The position numbers and the translations under genes were made by a program. Shown here one piece after another: positions 1 to 61,170 of a DNA stretch of 64,000 nucleotides (positions are counted from its first letter, which is position 1; every line of letters starts with the position of its first letter). The notes beneath the pieces were generated by a model, which saw nothing but the letters and a program-made list of their open reading frames with translations, was not told where the DNA came from and made no database searches. This stretch comes from Vandiemenella viatica (lineage: Eukaryota > Arthropoda > Insecta > Orthoptera > Morabidae), in contig CM061919.1 of the NCBI GenBank assembly GCA_031002005.1, forward strand, positions 228,158,739-228,222,738, written 5' to 3'.

Positions 1-405
1 AAATAATCTGTGTTTGTTGAGTGATTTGTGATACAACATCATTAAGCATTAATTTTTTTCCCTTAACACACAAAACTAAGGTACATAAGCAACTGCTTTA
101 CATTTGTTGCACAAAGGCAGTGATCATCACTCACTTGAAATAATGTGGGTTTCTTGTTTCAATGTCAAAACTGAAACCGTGATATTCTTTTCAACTTTAT
201 CATGTCGCATGACCATTTTTTGCCACGTGTGCATCGTAGCATCATAGACAGAGTTGATTGTGGACCTCTGGTTCAGAGCCGTATTGAGGGGCTGAACCAG
301 AGACTACGTTGGCTGCAGATTTCTCGATCTGCGCTATAGGGTAGAGTCTTGTAGGGTTCCCCTTAATAGGTCAGGTGAATCGGCTACACGGGTGGCAGGG
401 GCCGT

Positions 406-1744
406 GTGGAATGCACTGGGTGGTTTTTTAGGCTGAGGGAGGAAGACCCGAAACACGAAATTCAGTTACGGGCAACCCAATCAGATGCAACACCGGAATG
501 TAGGAGCAGCGTAAAAGAATCTCGACAGTTAAAAATTCTTGTAATTAACTGTAGAAGCGTTTGTAACAAACAACCGGAACTTGAAAGCGTTATTTGTAGT
601 ACAGAAGTGGATATCGTTATCAGTACAGAAAGTTGGTTGAAACCGGAAATAAGTTCTGCCGCAACTTTTAAAGATAGCATGAACGTTTTTCGTAAAGACA
701 GATTACATTCTCATGGAGGTGGGGTATTTATAGCTGTGAGTAAATTTCTCCCATGTAATGAAATAGACGTTGATACGGTCTGTGAAATCATATGGATTAA
801 ACTCAACGTTGCTGGGTCAAAACTCATCATAGGCGCCTTCTACCGTCCACCCAATTCCGACATAGTTATCGTTGAGGAGTTGAGAAATAATGTAAATAGT
901 ATAGCTAGCCGTTTTAAGGATTCTAGGAGGCGACTTCAATTTGCCTTATATTGACTGGCGTAATTACGTTCACATCACAGGTAGCAGCTAGTTAATGAAC
1001 CTACGCGGTGTCATAACAGTAGCGAAAACATTTTAGTTTTGCTGGTTACCAACAGGCCAGAATTATTCAGACATTTCAACGACCATTGGAATAAGCGATC
1101 ACAAAGCAGTAATTGCGACTATCAAATTAATGACCAAGCATAAAAGGAAAAAAGGGCGAATTGTATACAGATTCAATAAGGCCTCAAAGGAGTGTTTTAG
1201 AACCTACCTGAGGAGTAATTACCATAACTTCAAGTCAACAAAGGACACCGTTGAAGAGATGTGGCATCGTTTTATACATATAGTCAGGAAAGGAATGGAA
1301 ATACATATACCAAAGCGGACAATAAATGGGGAGAATGATCCACCGTGGTACACATGCGAAGTCAAAAGATTACTCAAAAAACAAAGGAAAATACACGCAC
1401 GCTCAAGAAGGAAGGGGTGTCACAGCGATTTAGAAACCTTAGCTGATTTAAGAGGACGTATTAAGAATGTAATGCGCGAGGCCTTTAACGATTTTCACTC
1501 CAACTCTCTCTCTAAGAGTCTCACAGAAAACCCAAAGACATTTTGGTCGTATGTACGAAAAGTTAATTGTACCAACAGCAATATTCCAGCACTAATTCGT
1601 GAAGGTTCCGAGGTTAATGAAAGCCGCGATAAAGCTAACGTACTAAATACTGTATTCAAAAACTCATTTACAAATGAACATAAGGATAGTATTCCCGTTT
1701 TCCCACGCCACACAGTGGGCCAGAATCTTAAAAACGTGGCCTAA
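406..1744 (+). pseudogene. ORF2 endonuclease and linker region of copy A
   Basis: The frame from 406 contains ILVINCRSVCNKQPELESVI and then DIVISTESWLKP, the APE-type endonuclease opening (N in the first strand, E in the TESWL box). It breaks at 954-956 (TGA) with further frame damage up to 1130. The frame from 1130 then encodes the basic linker with RTINGENDPPWYT and LLKKQRKIH, and is cut at 1711 by an inserted DNA element. Copy B has the same blocks (DPPWYTREVKRLLKKQRK). Confidence 0.85.
1706..1710. repeat. Target-site duplication CGCCA, left
   Basis: Identical to 3248-3252 and directly abuts the CACAGTG terminus. It lies in the ORF2 codons for Arg-His of copy A. Confidence 0.75.
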
Positions 1745-3247
1745 AAGGGGAAAAAAAGGTTTTTTGATGGGAATTTTCGACTATCAGGTTGTCTACAGTA
1801 AAGTTGGAACTACTGAACACCGATTGTTAGGATGATCAATTGTTCATTTCCTCCTTTATATTTCATGTCAAAGTCGGCACTTCATTGCTAGCGGTGCATG
1901 CAACCGACCAGGCTACAAAATAGTATTGTCGTTAAAGATAAATATTTGTGTTCTGTGTAAGTGAAACGAAGATTTTAAATATGGACGGTGTTCCAGGCAG
2001 TATGTACTAATTAAAATACATTTATGTCATTATTAAATCATTAATTACACATCTTTTTTTTATTAACTTAATACCGGAAAAAGCGCAAGAAAAATTTAAA
2101 ATGTGCTTAATAAAATAGAGATAAGTTACAAATTCCACGATATTCCGCTTTCTTTTGCACTGTGTCTGCAAGTATATATTATTACCGTAGTGAATTAACC
2201 TTCAAATCCCCCTACTAGTACCAACTCCGACTTTGAACCACGTTTTAAGCGACGCTTGCAAAATGTTTGGTTATTTAAAAAAATGAAATTATTAATATTA
2301 CATTAATTTTTTCATTAATAATTATGAAAAAGTACATTTTTTTGAAACACAAATATTCTACATACTTTGTGGAGTTACTTTTTAACACTTTCAACTATGT
2401 GTTAAGAAATAAGTATTAAATAAATTAATAATAATATGAACTGTCGGAGGATGCTCAAGACTCGACCAATAAGTTGATAAAGCAATATCACATAAGTTTT
2501 TCTCGAAAGATTTCCAGACTTAAGAGTATGTAAGACGTGTTCAGGAGATTGTTGGCAACCACAGTCTTCCACATTTCTTCTCTACGCAAATCATCAAATA
2601 AACTGAAGAGTTTGTCGTCAGAAGCCGTTGCCCTCTTAGTTCCTGTGCCGGAAAATTATGAAGACTCCGGTGTAGATGATGAGGAAACAGTCTTTGAAAA
2701 TGATGACGATTCAGCTGAAGATGCAGAAGAAGAAGATAATGAAGATAAAAAAGAATAATAAAACGACAACTATTAATTATAGTCACAAACAATTTACTCA
2801 CTGAATAACTGTAATTGAAATGAAAAAAATTGTTATATTTGATACTATTTTCTATCCTCTATTTGGTACTTTTTCGAGCTTTCCATTTTTTGAGCTTATA
2901 TTTTTAACCATTAACTACAACAACCTCTAAATATTGACTTTTATATAAATAAAAAGAATTTTACCAACTTTTGTCTGCCATCTTGGATCCACCATTTTGA
3001 TTTTTAAAATATTTGAAGTCATAATTTTCATCATCAATCTCGATAAATCCCAAAAAATTACTTTTATATGAATCAAAAGACTTTTATCCATATTTGTCCG
3101 CCATCTTGGTTCCGCCATTTTCTTTTTTCACTTTTTGATATTATATTCTTAATCAGCAACATTGATAACCTCTACATACTAACTTTGCTACAAATTGAAC
3201 AACTTTTTTATATTTTGGCCAGCTTTTTGCGATTCTGGCCCACTGTG
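1711..3247. mobile_element. Non-autonomous DNA element with RSS-heptamer-like ends (Transib-like)
   Basis: The element begins CACAGTGGGCCAGAATC and ends with its reverse complement. The inverted repeats match at about 27 of 31 positions. A 5-bp direct repeat CGCCA flanks it (1706-1710 and 3248-3252), and removing the element plus one repeat restores the ORF2 reading frame exactly. Five-base GC-rich target duplications and CACNNTG termini are the known signature of Transib transposons, relatives of RAG1. No transposase was recognised in the 1537 bp. The only notable internal reading frame (2537-2758) encodes a Glu/Asp-rich tail of unknown meaning. The right third carries diverged ~120-bp tandem units. 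Confidence 0.72.
2880..3190. repeat. Diverged ~120-bp tandem units inside the Transib-like element
   Basis: The motif GCCATCTTGG followed by TCCRCCATTTT recurs at about 2977 and 3100. Flanking blocks (CAACCTCTAAATATTGACTT near 2920; AACCTCTACATACTAACTT near 3168) also recur. Spacing is about 120 bp; units are diverged. Confidence 0.5.
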
Positions 3248-3252
3248 CGCCA
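3248..3252. repeat. Target-site duplication CGCCA, right
   Basis: Follows the CACTGTG terminus at 3241-3247 and resumes the ORF2 frame (codon start at 3248). Confidence 0.75.
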
Positions 3253-4646
3253 TGGTGAGTCGGTGATGGAATCATTACGAATAGATACTGCAGGTTTCAT
3301 TAAGCAATTAGAGCTCCTGAAGTGGGGGAAAGCACCGTGCCCGGATGGAATTCCAGTAAGAGTATTTTCAGAGTATGCGGCAGAAATCGGGCCATTTCTG
3401 TCGGATATATTCAGTAAATCATTAGAAGAGCGAAAAGTACCTTCAGACTGGAAAATCGCGCAAGTAACTCCGATTTTCAAAAAAGGTGACCGAAGTGATC
3501 CTGGGAACTATCGTCCCATATCTATAACATCTGTTTGTAGTAGAGTTATGGAGCATATTATATGCTCGAACATTATGAATTTTCTAGATGATAATAATTT
3601 GCTTACAACAAATCAACACGGATTTCGGAAGAAAAGATCATGTGAAACACAGCTGGCCCTATTTACACACGAAGTAATGAAAGATATCGATGCAGGTTCA
3701 CAAGTAGATGCAATTTTTTTAGATTTCCAGACAGCCTTTGACTCTGTGCCACACAACCGCCTTTTAGCGAAGCTTCGAGCGTACGGTATATCGGATCAGC
3801 TTTGTGAATGGGATAAAGGATTTTCTAACTGGTCGGTCGCAGTATGTTGTCGTTGAAGGAGACAGTTCTTCTAATCTAGATGTTACATCGGGTGTATCTC
3901 AAGGAAGTGTAATTGGACCACTTTTCTTAATTTTTATAAACGATCTCGGAGACAAAGTGAAAAGACTTTTTAGATTGTTTGCTGATGTGGTTATTTATAG
4001 GGAAGTAAGAAATTTGGCCGATTGCTTAGAAATTCAGCGCGATCTGGATGTCATTTTGGCTTGGTGCGCTGAGTGGCAACTTACTCTAAATGGTAAAAAG
4101 TGTAAGACAATGAGCATAACTAACAAAAAGAATCCGATTGTTCAGAAATACGAGTTAAACAATTCAGTTATTGATATGGTCGATTCTATGAAATATTTGG
4201 GAGTAACAGTACAAAGGAACATGAAATGGGACATACATATTAATTCGTTAGTAGGTAGAGTAAATTCTAGGCTGTGATTCATAGGTCGAATCTTGAAAAA
4301 CTGTAATGAACAAACAAAGGAGATAGCGTACAAATCTCTTGTGTGTCCACATTTGGACTATTGTTGTGCCATTTGGGATCCATTTCATAAGAGGTTGATC
4401 GAAAGTATACAGAAAGTACAGAGAAGATCCGCTCGATTCGTGATCGCTTGCTACAGTCCTTATGAAAGCGTCACAGAACTGATTAGTAGACTAGGTTGGG
4501 AGTCTCTGGTAGATAGACGTCACTCGTTTCGTTTAAACTTATTGGTAAACATGCATACTCCCGCTTTCACTTTTGAGTGTAGTGAAATACTTCTTCCACC
4601 AACCTATTTGAGTCGGAAGGAAGGAAAGATAAAATTAGAGAAATAA
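3253..4646 (+). pseudogene. Reverse transcriptase region of copy A
   Basis: RT motifs are visible in order: KAPCPDGIPVRVF, VTPIFKKGDRSDPGNYRPIS, NQHGFRKKRSCETQL, AIFLDFQTAFDSVPHNRLL, then after a frameshift near 3820 GVSQGSVIGPLFLIFINDLG. The catalytic FADD box reads FADV, so one metal-binding Asp is lost. A TGA at 4275-4277 breaks the thumb region, and the C-terminal part resumes at 4293 (VCPHLDYCCAIWDP). It cannot encode an active enzyme. Confidence 0.9.
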
Positions 4647-4790
4647 GGTGCCGGACTGATTCTTATATGAATTCTTTTTTTCCTCGTACCATTAGGGATT
4701 GGAATGCACAGCAAAGAGATTAGCTTTGGTGCTGAGCACCCTCTGCCACCCACAATTTTGTGAATTGCAGAGTATACGTGTAGATGTAGT

Positions 4791-5224
4791 AGGGAATGAT
4801 CATAATATCCGATACTCTCATTTTACAATTTATTCATAACAATATGTTCCTGTATTTTACAGAAGCTCTGCTCAATCAAAAAATCCAAATTATTGTAATC
4901 CTCAAATTAATATCTTCTTATGGTTTTATATGCCATTTCCTTATTGTTCGCTCTTTGTGGTTAGATGATGAGCAAAACTGTGGTTTTCCTCAGGAACCCA
5001 GTTAGATATCATACAGTACATTCTTATGAGATGTGTTGAATGAAACTTGTAATTAAATCCAAATATGCCATTGCACAGATGAAGCCACACACATCAGTTT
5101 TACTTGTCTATGTCACAATTTTTTTATTTTTTTTTTCTGGAATTCTTAATCTTAGGGATTTGAAGAAAGAAATCAACAATATTCTGTTTACTGTATGTAA
5201 GCCTTAGCAATTTCTTCCTTGCAG
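4791..5224. other. Intron sequence upstream of the first visible MRP1-like exon
   Basis: AT-rich, no convincing coding block. A stretch near 4953-5003 translates to SLWLDDEQNCG, which resembles a short MRP1 segment but lacks splice sites. The pyrimidine tract and acceptor for the first exon are at 5200-5224. Confidence 0.5.
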
Positions 5225-54776
<49,552 letters not shown>

Positions 54777-56305
54777 TATCCAAGTTGTGTAGAAGGAAGA
54801 AGTTTGTTGGAGGTACTAGTTTTATAACTGTTCCTGTACATTGTTTTTTACTTCTACATACAACGTCATGAGGATGTGGTCACATTGAAACACATTAATA
54901 CAGCTTATCGTGTTAACTGGAATAATATGTCAAAAGTTTCTTGCAAGTTCCAGTTGGATTCTTGAAACATTCTACTGAATTCTTAATTCAGTTGCAGAAG
55001 AATTTGGTTTCAGGATTCAGTATTAAGTACAAAGTTGAGTTATGGATATATACAATTTAAACTATTTCCATTGAGTACCATTTGTAATGACATGATTTTT
55101 TTATTTATTTTCAAGCATATTTTTCCTGTGTAATTTATTGAAATGGTAATGCAGAGCTCATAAGACTTGGTATGTACTAAATTAAAGCACATTTTATGTG
55201 AATTTCCAGGGAATAATAAAGGAATTTTTAGGATGTTATGCTTTTATTGTGAGCTCTGTGTTCTTGAAAGTTCATTTTTAATTGGTTTTTTTAGTAACGA
55301 AAGAAACACTAGTTTACTGTGAATGATAATTTTCACGTTGTTTCATAATCTTCCAGTAGACATTATTATGGTTTAATCATTCATTTTAGAAATCGCTCTT
55401 AACGTGGTACTTAAAATAGTTAACGCTATTGTTTTTTAAATCAGTACCATGTGTACTGAGGAAACTTAACATCACAAGGCTGTGTTTGTACATAAAAATA
55501 TCCCAGCTATGTTTGATATATTATTCCTGTCCTATTTTTTTTTTAATTGAAATAGTTTTTATGAAAAGAAGCCGTATAAATTAGAATAATCTAGAGGAAT
55601 TGCAAGCAAAGTTAAATCACCATTATGAAGTTAAACTTCGTGTAGCTTTTGTCTAGTAACTAAAATTAGATGATTTCAGTAATTGTTTTGTTTTGTTACT
55701 TCAGATATTCGTAGTGCAGTTAAAATTGTCTTTGTATTCAAATTTGCAAATCACCTGTTTATTTTTAATTTACAATTGTGTAGTCTTTTTTTATACATTA
55801 CTCATTTCCTCATATTTTAATTCTTAACAGTTTCATTTCTTCAAATTACTGCTACATCCTTTTTCCAGATTGACTTTTTTCTTAAATAAAAATTTAATGT
55901 ATAATACAAATTAAATATTTAGATTATCTGTTTTCAGGTACATGTGAACTGATTGTGAAGAAATTTTCATGTTTGAACATTTTCTCCATTTTTGTTACTT
56001 TACTGTTCAGCTTTATTCTTGTGTACTCTTTGACACTGACTTGTACTTAAAGGCTGAGCTTTTATCTCAAGGAAGTAGGATAGAAACAAGTGCCTATATG
56101 TGAAGGGAAAACATTATTATGCCATGTACTTTCTGTATTTTACTGGCTATGTGATGAAGTACTTTGTTGTTTGTGTGTGAACACCAGCTAATTGTGATAT
56201 TAGAACAATCTGTAACTGTTTTATATAAATATTTTTTTTAAAAAAAATAGTTTTTAATGTGTATTACATTTATTTGTATTTCCTTCTTTTGTTTACAATA
56301 AAATG
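54777..56305 (+). other. Probable 3' UTR of the MRP1-like gene
   Basis: AT-rich sequence without coding potential follows the stop codon. AATAAA signals lie at 55215-55220, 55885-55890 and 56297-56302, the last followed by T-rich sequence. Which one is used cannot be told from sequence alone; the last would give a 1.5-kb UTR. Confidence 0.5.
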
Positions 56306-58089
56306 CAGATGAATATCTGCAGCTAAATATTTTCTTGTAGTTCATCATTTGTTTTCAGTAATGGTATGAACTGGTATGTATTGAATATACCAATTGTGCC
56401 CCATTATCTGCAAGTACTTTAAGCCACACATTCGAGACCAAATTGAAGTGTTCCTATAGGGGACCATGTGAAATTACTCATTTGATGGAAATTGTTAATT
56501 GTTAATTATTTAACTAAAATAAATTGTGGGTGTGGCTCTTTGGTCTAAAAGATCACACAGGAAGCAAGTAGAATAAATGAAAGAACAAAAATGTATATTT
56601 TTTTATTTGTCTTGCAGTCAAGTTAAAATGAAATGTTATTTATAGAAAAGCAACTCATTTAATGGACGATTTAAGAACTGATTGAGAGTGTTAGAATTTG
56701 TTGTTCTTAGTTCTTTACAACAGTGATGGCAGTAGTTGTTCGTGTGAAGGCTGTTGTTTCAGCAATATGACAGCTTTGCTCTGCATAATATCAGTCAGTT
56801 AAGAGCCCCTCCCCCTCCCTTCCCCACAGTGTATAACAGTAAGACATTTTAGCAGTCCTTCAATAGGGAATTTTGTTTACACATAACAATACTACAGCTT
56901 ACAGGGGTTGATCATAGTATTTTAACACACAGAATATTAATGGGAGAAATCTGTATGAAAAGTTATGTCTGGAGATAACAGCTGGTTTGTGTGACTAAGC
57001 AAAAAATTTGAATGATTGAAGTTTAAAGTGTAGTGTGTTGCCACACTACATCGAAATATATTTTACTTGAAGCTGGATGCGTGGCCCACATGGATAGATG
57101 GTGGGGACAAGTGGACAGTGGGCTAATGAGTTGCTAGGCGGCAGAAATTGTTACGTGAGTGAAGGGTTGGTGGTGCGTGCATGCCGAGCCTGGTGGATAG
57201 AGAGAGATACGCGACTGCTAATGCTGGTGGTGTTTGGTTGCTCTTGTGTTCCATGCTGACAGTCTGGTGGGCGTGGATCTCAGATAATGCCTAAAAGTGT
57301 ATCGTCACATCGGACGACTGCAGACAGCAGAGTCGGCACCTTCATCAGTCGTAACCCTGTCAATATGTTGATCACCGTAAATCACTTTCGTATTGATCAA
57401 TCTAGTGCTGCCCTAGAGAAAATCTCCTTGCCCCATTGAGCATGATCAATGAATATATAGAAAAACCCTGAGAACTATTAAAAAAATATTGGATTTCCAT
57501 GATATTTGTTTTTTTTTTTTCGTTTTTCAATTTTTTGCATAGTATTGTCAATAACATATTTGATGAAAATTTTGTAAAAATGTACAGTAATGTCACACGT
57601 AGAGATAAGTGTCGTTTATGTACAAAGTAACATCTTGACACCTACTACCAGTAATTTGCATTATCTCTTCTGTATCTATAAAACGAAAACCAGAAATATT
57701 GGTTGTATAAAAACGTGGAATCTACGCAGCAGAATTCAATGGGGTTTTCACCGTTTTAAAGCTTAGAAGCTTAATTCACTTGTCTGGCATGTCTTATGTT
57801 TCAACGTCAAATAATGTAGGAGCATTAAATGAAATTCTGAACGTATGGTGAGGAATTCCACAGGAGGAATGACTAGATGCTGCATACGTCGCACTAAACA
57901 CGCAACAACAATATAATATCTCTGACCATAGCCTTTGAACAATTTACAATAATAACCATTCTTCATAAGAGTATTCACATTCAACAAATACTGTTTTAGT
58001 ACTAAATCGACATGGAATTTTGTTTCCTTGTGAAGAAAGTTTAACTGCAACATTTCTGAGATACAAAAACTTAACTCAAACGGCAAAAA
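56306..58089. other. Region downstream of the transporter gene: no recognised gene
   Basis: Mostly AT-rich. 57050-57370 is GC- and CpG-richer (GGTGGGGACAAGTGG, CGTCACATCGGACGACTGCA) than its surroundings but has no ORF, splice structure or repeat I recognise. Confidence 0.4.
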
Positions 58090-58170
58090 TACTCGTTAGG
58101 TGAAAAAGGGTGTGTGGAGAAATTTCTACAAGGGCGTGGGCTCTATCGCAATTAAATTAAACTATAAAGC
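58090..58170 (+). repeat. Unclassified ~100-bp repeat, copy 4
   Basis: AAAGGGTGTGTGGAGAAATT, then CTCTATCGCAATTAAATTAA, matching copy 1 at the same spacing. It directly precedes a SINE. Confidence 0.6.
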
Positions 58171-58300
58171 GAGCTTGATGGTTGAATGGTAGCGCTCAAG
58201 CCTTGAACTCGTGATCACCTGTATTCAAATCCCCGCCTGGCCATCCATTTTTCGATTTTACATGGTTTCACAAGCAAAATACTAAGGATGTTATGCATAC
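58165..58300 (+). mobile_element. SINE family 1, head portion
   Basis: A box TGATGGTTGAATGGTAGCGC, B box ATTCAAATCCCCG, then GGCCATCCATTTTTCGATTT and a truncated body. Confidence 0.75.
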
Positions 58301-58904
58301 CTCTTGGGCCTGTAGCTAAACATTAAATTTTTCCTTACTTTCTGACATAATCTAGCTTTCAGTCGTATTATAATCTATTCGATATATCGAATGTCGGACA
58401 AAAATATCTGACGTTTGGAGCTAAAAGTAAGAGTCATTGTGTTCATAATAATTAATGCGTGGGCTGATGGCTTTTAATAGAAATAGAACGTTGTATTAAG
58501 ACTTTAGTGTTGCAAATAAAAACAGTTTAGGACAACAAAGCAGCTTTTGTTCATTTTATAATTTATTGCGTTGTTTCGTAATTCAGTTTCCATGATAACC
58601 ACGCCATAGTCCGTAAATCCCTGAAATAAATCGAAGTAAATAATTTTTTTTTTTATTTCTCGCTTATATCTGAATAACTGATATACAGCTGTGAATACCT
58701 GATATTCAACTATACAGGTACGAAATAGAATTTAATTTTGAGCTACAGTGCAAGATGAAGTAACATAATGAGAAATTTTCCTGCACATTCAGACACATCT
58801 AATGTTTGACACTACGAAAACTCGTTCAAAATCAATTCAGCAGTTTTCATATAATGCTTGATTATTGTTAAAGTAAAGGTGCCGTAACGGCTTAAGATAT
58901 ACGT

Positions 58905-59498
58905 AAAATTTTAATTTTGAACCCAAACTTTCAAATTCTGAAAATCCACTCAAAATGTGTATTTTTTGCGTAATGCCGGAATAAACAGATATATTCCAGA
59001 TACATTTTTATGTATGTGGTATGTAATAATGAGCGCAATGTTTCGGTTTTCGAATAATGTGCGTAATGTTTCGATTTTCGAATGATGTGCGTAATGTTTA
59101 GATTTTCGAGCAGCAACATTAGCAAATGTAATTAGGTTGAAATGTAACCTGGACTAAAATGAAACTGACATTCTGTATCAAAGCACCCAAGCCACCCCGT
59201 TCTTGGAAGTGTGCTGTTAAATCACCGGTTCGTTTAGAACCGGAAATGGCCGGTATGAAATCAGTAAAACTTGGTAAGCATGAATCTGTTCAGACGAATA
59301 AAAATAGTGTACGGATAAATCAAGTTAAACCCACTTCTTTCTTGGTAAGTTGGGGATGAATCTAGGTATGTTTTAATTCCGGAAATTGATAGCCCAAATT
59401 GTATGAAACTTGGAACATGTTACTGATTGCATGAATAGAAACAGTGTATGGGTAAATCAACAACTACTAAACCGGGCAATGCCGGGACCTCTGCTAGT
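58905..59498 (+). mobile_element. Helitron-like 3' end with internal short tandem repeats
   Basis: Ends CCGGGACCTCTGCTAGT before a T; a GC hairpin (CCGGGCAATGCCGGG) lies just upstream, as in Helitrons. A ~28-bp unit (GCGYAATGTTTCGRTTTTCG) repeats three times at about 59033-59115. Two related halves follow (59255-59350 and 59400-59470). The 5' end was not found. Confidence 0.55.
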
Positions 59499-59632
59499 TA
59501 ATAATAATTTCTTTGATAATTTATGCAAGGTAAAAGAATGTGTTGTCGCAAGAGGGTGTAAAAAATTGTTTATTGAATTAGATACGACAGAAATAGTGCA
59601 CAATGTTATAAAAGCTAAAAGATCTTTAAATA

Positions 59633-61168
59633 CAGGGCGTTCGCCGGGAAACGCAACCCACTGTTAGCGCTACAAGGAAGAAACTGCTCCCGGCGAGCGA
59701 ACGGTCAGCTTCCGGCATTGTTCGACCGTCGGCCGCGGACTATTTCACAATAATTACGCTTCATAAACTTGTATGTGCTAAGCATTCAAATGTGTCGTAA
59801 TTCATTAGCTTACCTTATAAAAGATGCTGGAAGTGTTGACCCTCTTGTGTAATGCACATTTCACATCTTCTGAACATATTTCGAGACACGCTGGATTTCA
59901 CCTTTGTCAATGGACATTATTACTTGATAGATTTTTTCCTCAAGTTCTTCCAATGTGTGAGGATTTCCTTCGTACACCTTACCCTTAAGTTTACCCCAAA
60001 GGTAGAAGTCACAAGGGTTTAAATCCGGTGATCTGGCGGGCCACAACCCACGGCTGATTACACGATCATAAAACACTTCGTCAAGTGCAGCAAGCGAATT
60101 TCTAGCGGTGTGAGCTGTCGCCCCATCCTGTTGAAAATAGCCGTACAATTTTTCTTCTTCAGTAAGTTTCTCGAAAAACGGTTTCACAATATTTTCGATA
60201 TATCTTGCGGAAGTAAGAGTTTCACGGAAGAAAATTGGACCTATGATTCTCGAAGCACTAATCGCACACCAAACACCCACTTTTAAGTCATGCAATGGCA
60301 GTTGGAGTAGAGTATTTGGTTTTTCTGAACTCCAGTGTCGACTGTTTTGAGCGTTAACATAACCACTCAGATGAAACCATGCCTCATCAGAGAAAAACGT
60401 CAGTTGCGGATCAACAGTGCCATCGTGGACACCCTGCAGGTACCAGTTGCAAAATCTAATCCTAGGCCCCTGGTCTATTTCTGTAATTTTATGCACCACA
60501 ATTGTTTTGTACGGCTTTAAGTGAACTAGCTTTGTTACTTTCCAAGCTGACGTCTTAGATACGCCTGCCTGCTGCCCTAACTGACTTAATGATTTTTTAG
60601 GTGACTGTTCTAGTCGAAAAGCGATATCGTCAATTTTCTCCTCTGTGAGAATACGGTTGACCGACAGTCTCTTTTTGTTAAAAAATGAACCCGTTTCTCT
60701 TACTTTTTTAACCAGACGCAGAATTGTTGATTTAGCTGGCAGTAAAGCGCCAGGATATTCGCGACGAAATTTACTGCGACACTTTTTAAACGACTTCTTC
60801 TTCACATATGTATCGTAGAGAAATATTCTTTGTTGCAAACTGTAACGTACCATAATTTTACTCACACTCAAACACGGTACAGATTAGTAAGAGTATGAAG
60901 CCCTAAACCAGCCAAACCGCAAAGAAACGTTTATTCACAACACTGATTAATAAGAGACTGAAGTCACAAACTAGCTACAATGCAAAGAAACCGTTCTTAA
61001 CCATGTAAGGGTCCCATTATACTGTGCCACTGCACTGTTGGGGCAGCGGAGGTGTTAAACAGTGCGGTGATTCACGGTGCCGGGTGGCGGGAACCGCTGG
61101 CCCCGCTGACCGAGCAAGTTGCCGACGGCAACAGACTGGGAGGGTTGCGTTTCCCGGCGAACGCCCTG
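59633..61168 (-). mobile_element. Tc1/mariner-type transposon, apparently intact
   Basis: Perfect inverted ends of at least 27 bp begin CAGGGCGTTCGCCGGGAAAC on each strand, and TA flanks both sides (59631-59632, 61169-61170). 1536 bp with one transposase gene. GC-rich subterminal regions of about 100 bp lie at each end. Perfect repeats and an open transposase point to a recent insertion. Confidence 0.93.
59861..60871 (-). CDS. Tc1/mariner (IS630-like) transposase, full length
   Basis: 336 residues with no stop, close to the usual 330-350 for the superfamily. N-terminal helix-turn-helix regions: RYSLQQRIFLYDTYVKKKSF (about 9-28) and SLSQLGQQAGVSKTSAWKVT (about 94-113). The DDxD catalytic core has FFSDEAWFHLSGYVN, GYFQQDGATAHTARNS and WPARSPDLNPCDFYLWGKLK, with about 38 residues between the second and third Asp. 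The enzyme cuts at the inverted ends and joins to TA targets in the nucleus (family knowledge). The start was chosen at the first Met; a second at residue 7 (MVRYSL) is possible. Confidence 0.93.
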   Translation of the reverse strand: MSVSKIMVRYSLQQRIFLYDTYVKKKSFKKCRSKFRREYPGALLPAKSTILRLVKKVRETGSFFNKKRLSVNRILTEEKIDDIAFRLEQSPKKSLSQLGQQAGVSKTSAWKVTKLVHLKPYKTIVVHKITEIDQGPRIRFCNWYLQGVHDGTVDPQLTFFSDEAWFHLSGYVNAQNSRHWSSEKPNTLLQLPLHDLKVGVWCAISASRIIGPIFFRETLTSARYIENIVKPFFEKLTEEEKLYGYFQQDGATAHTARNSLAALDEVFYDRVISRGLWPARSPDLNPCDFYLWGKLKGKVYEGNPHTLEELEEKIYQVIMSIDKGEIQRVSKYVQKM

Positions 61169-61170
61169 TA

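Larger units (their letters stand above)
236..4790 (+). mobile_element. CR1-like non-LTR retrotransposon, copy A (5'-truncated, broken, interrupted)
   Basis: Starts within an ORF1 esterase-like region (236-425) that matches the - strand copy near 47400-47600. Endonuclease-type ORF2 follows (406-954), then a linker (1130-1710), an insertion (1711-3247), reverse transcriptase (3253-4277) and the C-terminal part (4293-4646). A tail with a GTAGATGTAG repeat ends it near 4790. The same family is present as copy B on the - strand at 44461-48915. Element class is inferred from the ORF1 esterase plus APE-type nuclease and RT order. Confidence 0.85.

Noticed and set aside
2537..2758. 73-residue acidic reading frame inside the Transib-like element
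   Set aside because: Low-complexity Glu/Asp tail, no domain, no support as a gene.
4796..5005. Reading frame ending SLWLDDEQNCGFPQEPS, similar to an MRP1 segment
   Set aside because: The similarity covers about six residues, there is no acceptor in front, and a stop follows without a donor in frame.
59410..59667. 85-residue reading frame
   Set aside because: It crosses the Helitron-like end at 59498 and the transposon end at 59633, so it cannot be one gene.
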